From Daphnia pulex (taxonomy: Eukaryota > Arthropoda > Branchiopoda > Diplostraca > Daphniidae), in contig NC_060021.1 of NCBI RefSeq assembly GCF_021134715.1, positions 7,906,501 through 7,970,500 of the forward strand: a stretch of DNA of 64,000 nucleotides. The letters run 5' to 3'. Below are positions 59,698-64,000 of the stretch, piece by piece (the first letter of the stretch is position 1; each line of letters starts with the position of its first letter). The notes under the pieces were generated by a model that searched no databases, had not been told where the DNA came from, and saw nothing but the letters and a program-made list of their open reading frames with translations. Both the position numbers and the translations under genes were made by a program.

Positions 59698-62600
59698 GTG
59701 AGTTACTGACTAATCTACTGGTAAATATCACCAGAATATAAATATAAATCAATACCCGATCGTGCTGGTAAGAGTGAGAAGTTGCGATTCATGATAAGAA
59801 CAGTTCGGTAAAAGAAATCTGAATTCATGATACGAAATGGGGTTTTCCACATAATTATTCTTACAGTTCATTTTCTCAATCGCAAATGATTACAACACGT
59901 CAAGCGTTTATTACCAATCTGCGACCCAATCAGTCAAAACTGCTAATTACTGCATGTACGTCTCCACCCGTTTCAGACCTGTGGGGCACACACCGGGCCC
60001 ACACCAACTTGGAATCCGACTTGGAACTTAATATCATTTCCGTTAGTCGGGAAATTTAGTTTTTCAATAACGAACAATGCCAGTCAACTAGAAATGGGGC
60101 AGTAACGGCGAATATTTCTAATTCTTTTCAATTAATGGTTCGAATTTCTTTGAAACCCTGATAGGATTTGTCAGTCAGTCATTCCCAACGACATTTTCAT
60201 ATATAAATCAATTTCTCTTCATTCATCACTACAAATTACCAGTTAAACAACATCACGATAGATTTATAGGGTTCTTGTTACACAAAATGTGGGAGAACAT
60301 ATCTATATAACGCGGATACTGTTTCACTGATCTTGAAGTAAAATAATGTCGAATTTGTGTAGCTCTGTCTCCATGTCTAGTCGGTAAACAAGTTCGTACA
60401 TTTATAGCGTTCAAATGCACACGATTGTCGCAAACATGCACTTAGATTTAATACCGAACCGATGGTGACGTTATTTAAAAAGCTCACTTACTAGTACTGC
60501 ATTTATTAATTACGTAATTGAAATAAAACTGCAGCATCTTATGTTGTATTTTATTTTGATGAGGTACATAACGTTTAAGATATACAAGACTTCCTGGGTT
60601 GCTTAAATCTTTGTTCTTTTTGTGTTCCAACTCGATATTAAACTCATTACAGAATAGAAACTTAATTTTACAATTAGAACTATGCAAATTGTCTACAGGT
60701 AAAGCCGCTTAAGATAAATTGGAAGCTTTTGATTACTTTAATATGAAACAAATCTGCTGAAGATCTTCCAAGTTTCACCAGTCCAATTATTGTTAGGCAA
60801 TGATTTAAGTACGTTTTGATATTGAAAATAGTTAACGAAGCATGGCCGTTCCAAGGGAAATTGCATGGCCGTTCCAAAGGAAATTGACACCCGTAAGTCA
60901 TAGCAATATATGAGGCGGTTGCCAATTTTCAAATTGGAATGAGCCATGCACCATGCTAACCTCTAATTAATCAATGGAAAAATCAATAAAGTAACAATTA
61001 TATTACGTTAAACTGTTGATGAATATAAAGTTCTATAATGGCGTCACAATAGTAATGCGTATAAGAAATTTCAATTTAGGGTTCGGGGTCGAATTCGCCG
61101 TATCGTCATTGTCAAAGTTCATTTTTTAAAAAATTTATGATTGTTGAAATGTTATTAAATGATTGAAGAAATGTTCCCACTCGTTTAAGGTTTTAGCCAG
61201 TCAGGGTAGTGACTGATGGATGTGGAAGGGCTGGATTGTAAACGGAAAAAAAAAACTAACGGAAAGGGCTCGATGTTATCCGCTGAACGGATCGGGATAA
61301 TTTTAGTATCTTATAGTTCGCATCATCACGTTACACTGAGCTCCTCCCCTACCACAGTCAAAATAAAAGTCCAAATTTTCACGAAACCCTCATGCAATTA
61401 CTTTAATACCGAAACCGCCACAATAAGATCCTCCAGGACTCTCTTGGAAGCCATAAGGGAATAAAAGACTTGTACTGCCGGAAGAAAAAGAAAAAAAAGA
61501 GTCAATGTCTCGGCACACACCACAAGAGCGCGGGCCCCATCACGCATCAGTGGGCAGCAGTTCAAGAGGCCTATATCTCGGTTCCCTTCTTCTGTTTGTC
61601 ATCTATAGGCAGCAGCCAGCCAGCAGCCAGCCAGCAGCCAGCCAGCAGCAGCACGTGAAAGCAAAGGCGAAATCGGATCTATTCACTTGCTCCTGCCAAC
61701 AGGACCGGCTTTAGAGGCTACGACACCATATCACTAAGAGAACCTTGGCGGCTTATATTTTTCCTATTTGCTGGCACCGAAAACTGTTGTCACCCTTCTC
61801 CCCCCCCTCCTTCGTACATATACCCAGTGTAATCATAATCATCATAATAAACCGTACGATTTCAATATGCGTTATATTTTGTTTTCTTTCTTTCTTTTTT
61901 GGGGAAGTCTGTAACTGTGTGAGGCCGGCACGCTCTATCCGTTGATGCGGCAAACGGCGGGACCCGCGCGCGTAATTCAAACCTTTTTTTTTCTTCTTCT
62001 TCTTTCGAATTGAATAGAGGGGACCGTTTCTATCCTCTTGGTGTGTGTATACATTTCCTTGGAAATATCACCCTTTTGTGGTGTTCTTTTTCTATTATCA
62101 GAAACGACCGAGGGGAAAAATAAAGGTAGAAAAAATAAAAAAATAAAGAATGAAAAGGGGAAAAAAAACTTGCGTAACCGATTTAGATATTTTTCTTTTG
62201 TGTATTAAAAAACATATTTGGAATATAATAGCTAGCGCTTTTTTTTCTTGATTTCCGTTATTCCTTTTTTTGTGTGTGGAGAAACTGTGACTGTGGCTAC
62301 ATATAATGTAAGCGAGTGTACATATATAGACAGAGGCATTAACAGATGGACAACATCCGATTGCGATATGAAACGAGCGGTGCAGAACGGCGTCGGTCAG
62401 AGGAGAATAAAAGGGAAATATTTACTCGTGTGTATAGTGGGCAATGATAATAAGCGTCGCCGTCTATTATCATTTCTTCTACCAAACGGTGGAAAAAAAG
62501 AAAGAAAGAAAATGAAGTGGGCGGGACGTGAATATGAATCACACAATGTATATTTTCCCGGAGCGCGTCAAATTCTCTTTTCCTTTTTCCTTCACTTGAC

Positions 62601-63200
62601 GTGGTAAAGATGATCGAAATTTTTTTTATCAGGGGTCGGTTCTATTCGTATGAAGCAACGGGAAAAAGCCAACAACAAAAATGGTCAAAAACCGGCTCTA
62701 TGTCGTACCTCAAGCTCTGGTTTTTACATACAGGCCTATACGCTGGGAGATTTAATATAAGGGTTCCATATAGGTCGGATACTCGGATAAAAGGATACTC
62801 GGCTGCCATGGAACAAAACGGTTTATTGGAATAGGGTCTCCTTCTTTTCCAGCAGTTCGTATCGATGGCATCGAAACTCTCGGTGGCTTGTTTCGTCTGG
62901 AGGGGAAGATTCAATGGTGATTCTATCGATGACTTTCCACCTTGTTTTAGCTAAAACAAACTGCCTGTGCTAACGAATCCGTCAGAACTCTGGTCCACCA
63001 CCATTTTACGAACGGCTTTGAAAATACTTTTCGATCTGGGACTTAAATGAAATTTTAGTTTAGTAAAAACCATTTTCTTGAATTCTCTATTTTGGCCGAC
63101 TGAACGATAAATTAACCGTGAAAGAAAAAAACAACATACGCAATCTATTTTTATGATAGGAAAATGTCCAGCGATTTTAGAAATATAATAGGTAATCGAG
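59698..63200. other. No further exons identified
   Basis: Probable continuation of an intron or intergenic DNA. A short tandem repeat of an 11-bp CAGCAGCCAGC-type unit lies at 61611-61652. A pair of 25-bp-scale repeats (CATGGCCGTTCCAA..GGAAATTG) sits at 60841-60888. Confidence 0.3.
61611..61652. repeat. CAGCAGCCAGC tandem repeat
   Basis: Three to four copies of an 11-bp unit, read as QPASSQPA-type residues in one frame, with no other coding support. Confidence 0.75.
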
Positions 63201-63201
63201 T

Positions 63202-63326
63202 GGGCGGGGCGCTATTACGAGTCTAGTATATAACGACAACGGTGCCGCCATAGTTTGATCGAAATGGCGTCACAGCTATTTATGCCGGACAGTTGGAATG
63301 GCCCTTCTCACCACAAGTGCACATAG
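63202..63326 (+). promoter_or_regulatory. GC-box/TATA candidate promoter with short ORF
   Basis: GGGCGGGGCGC (63202-63212) lies just upstream of TATATAA (63227-63233). About 37 nt downstream, ATG 63264 in good context reads MASQLFMPDSWNGPSHHKCT to a stop at 63324-63326. Promoter spacing is plausible, but the 20-codon frame is too short to judge. Confidence 0.25.
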
Positions 63327-63796
63327 AAAAGAGGAAAAGAAAAAAAATATATTGAAGTGAACCCACTGAGAGAGAGAGAGAGAGAGGGGATACTGTGGGA
63401 ATTACATCCGACCACTACGACACGGCGGTGACACACACAATGCGTGTCCGATGCAGAGCCCGGCCAGTTAAATAATACGCGTCCGACCTCCGTGTTACTA
63501 CACAACACATCCAGCCAGACGACGTCGACGCTCATTCCGGATGAATTATCAATGATATAGCCGTGATCTATTGCTCAGATACACAACTGCGCTTGTCCAT
63601 TCATTTTCCAAAAGGTGTATTGTGTAGGTATAGAGCTCTACACGGACAATATCTTCTTTGATATGATGTTAGTTTTTATGCGCGACGTCCAACAGAAGTT
63701 GAAATCGCCACACCATTGTATAGATTTATATTTTTGACCTTTAGTGAAAGTGCTGGCGTCTTTTTTTCTTCTCACCGGACATTTTCTACCTGATTT

Positions 63797-63820
63797 TTCT
63801 TGTATGGACCCATACAAGAA
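63797..63820. other. Perfect inverted repeat, 10-bp arms
   Basis: TTCTTGTATG, 4-nt spacer GACC, CATACAAGAA. This could be a dimer binding site or form a small hairpin in RNA. Confidence 0.6.
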
Positions 63821-64000
63821 TTTCCCACACACAAGACGGACAGCCCCAGCATCAGTGTGTCCCGCCTATGTAGTGAGTTCCGGACAGGAGCAACAGCAGC
63901 AGCAGCAGCTGAATCGATGCGTATCAGATGGTTGATGGATTCCATCGGCCAGTTGACAAACTGCGTGTGACAAACGGCGCTCCTGGACGCGGTTGTCTTG

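Noticed and set aside
1..64000. CRISPR array, tRNA or rRNA genes, complete transposon
   Set aside because: I saw no regularly spaced direct repeats with unique spacers, no cloverleaf with A/B boxes, no rRNA sequence beyond short snoRNA guides, and no transposase or reverse-transcriptase reading frame.

Overview
The window looks like nuclear DNA from a branchiopod crustacean, most likely a Daphnia-type cladoceran. This is inferred from compact many-exon genes with introns of about 60-80 nt, arthropod-style TATA plus TCAGT initiators, tyrosine-repeat cuticle-type genes and an animal gene complement. There is no prokaryotic operon structure, and most long open frames in the AT-rich or pyrimidine-rich stretches are noise. 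Every gene model below was built by hand from splice sites and reading phase.

Layout: (1) 2.1-10 kb, + strand: a 13-coding-exon Dixin (DIXDC1) gene with an N-terminal CH domain, a central coiled coil and a C-terminal DIX domain. (2) 10.65-13.2 kb, + strand: a non-coding nine-exon gene in which seven of eight introns each carry one snoRNA-like element (five C/D, two H/ACA). (3) 13.2-17.1 kb: no convincing protein gene, a few plausible non-coding exons and a CTCF-like site. (4) 17.1-19.3 kb, - strand: two tandem tyrosine-rich cuticle-type gene copies sharing the same frameshift. (5) 19.3-22.5 kb: tandem repeats and an orphan TATA/Inr. (6) 22.5-27.5 kb, - strand: a 935-residue LEA-like gene of 27 coding exons, all introns phase 1, with an 87-nt module. 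(7) 27.75-29.6 kb, - strand: a CIB-family EF-hand protein. (8) 30.4-31.5 kb, - strand: mitochondrial ribosomal protein L47. (9) 31.8-36.1 kb, - strand: a short focadhesin (FOCAD). (10) 36.5-39 kb, - strand: a secreted protein with a cysteine domain and a Gly/Gln/Asn repeat tail. (11) 39-64 kb: a gene-poor block rich in homopolymers, microsatellites and purine or pyrimidine tracts, with a few candidate promoters and first exons. It resembles a long intron or regulatory territory of a neighbouring gene.

The genes do not form a pathway. Dixin is a Wnt/cytoskeleton scaffold, the snoRNA host serves rRNA modification, mRpL47 serves mitochondrial translation, and the LEA-like and cuticle-type genes fit desiccation or dormancy and exoskeleton roles. 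Six - strand genes (38.96 kb down to 17.16 kb) run head-to-tail with short gaps. The two items most worth follow-up are the mixed C/D and H/ACA snoRNA host gene and the LEA-like gene built from phase-1 symmetric exons.
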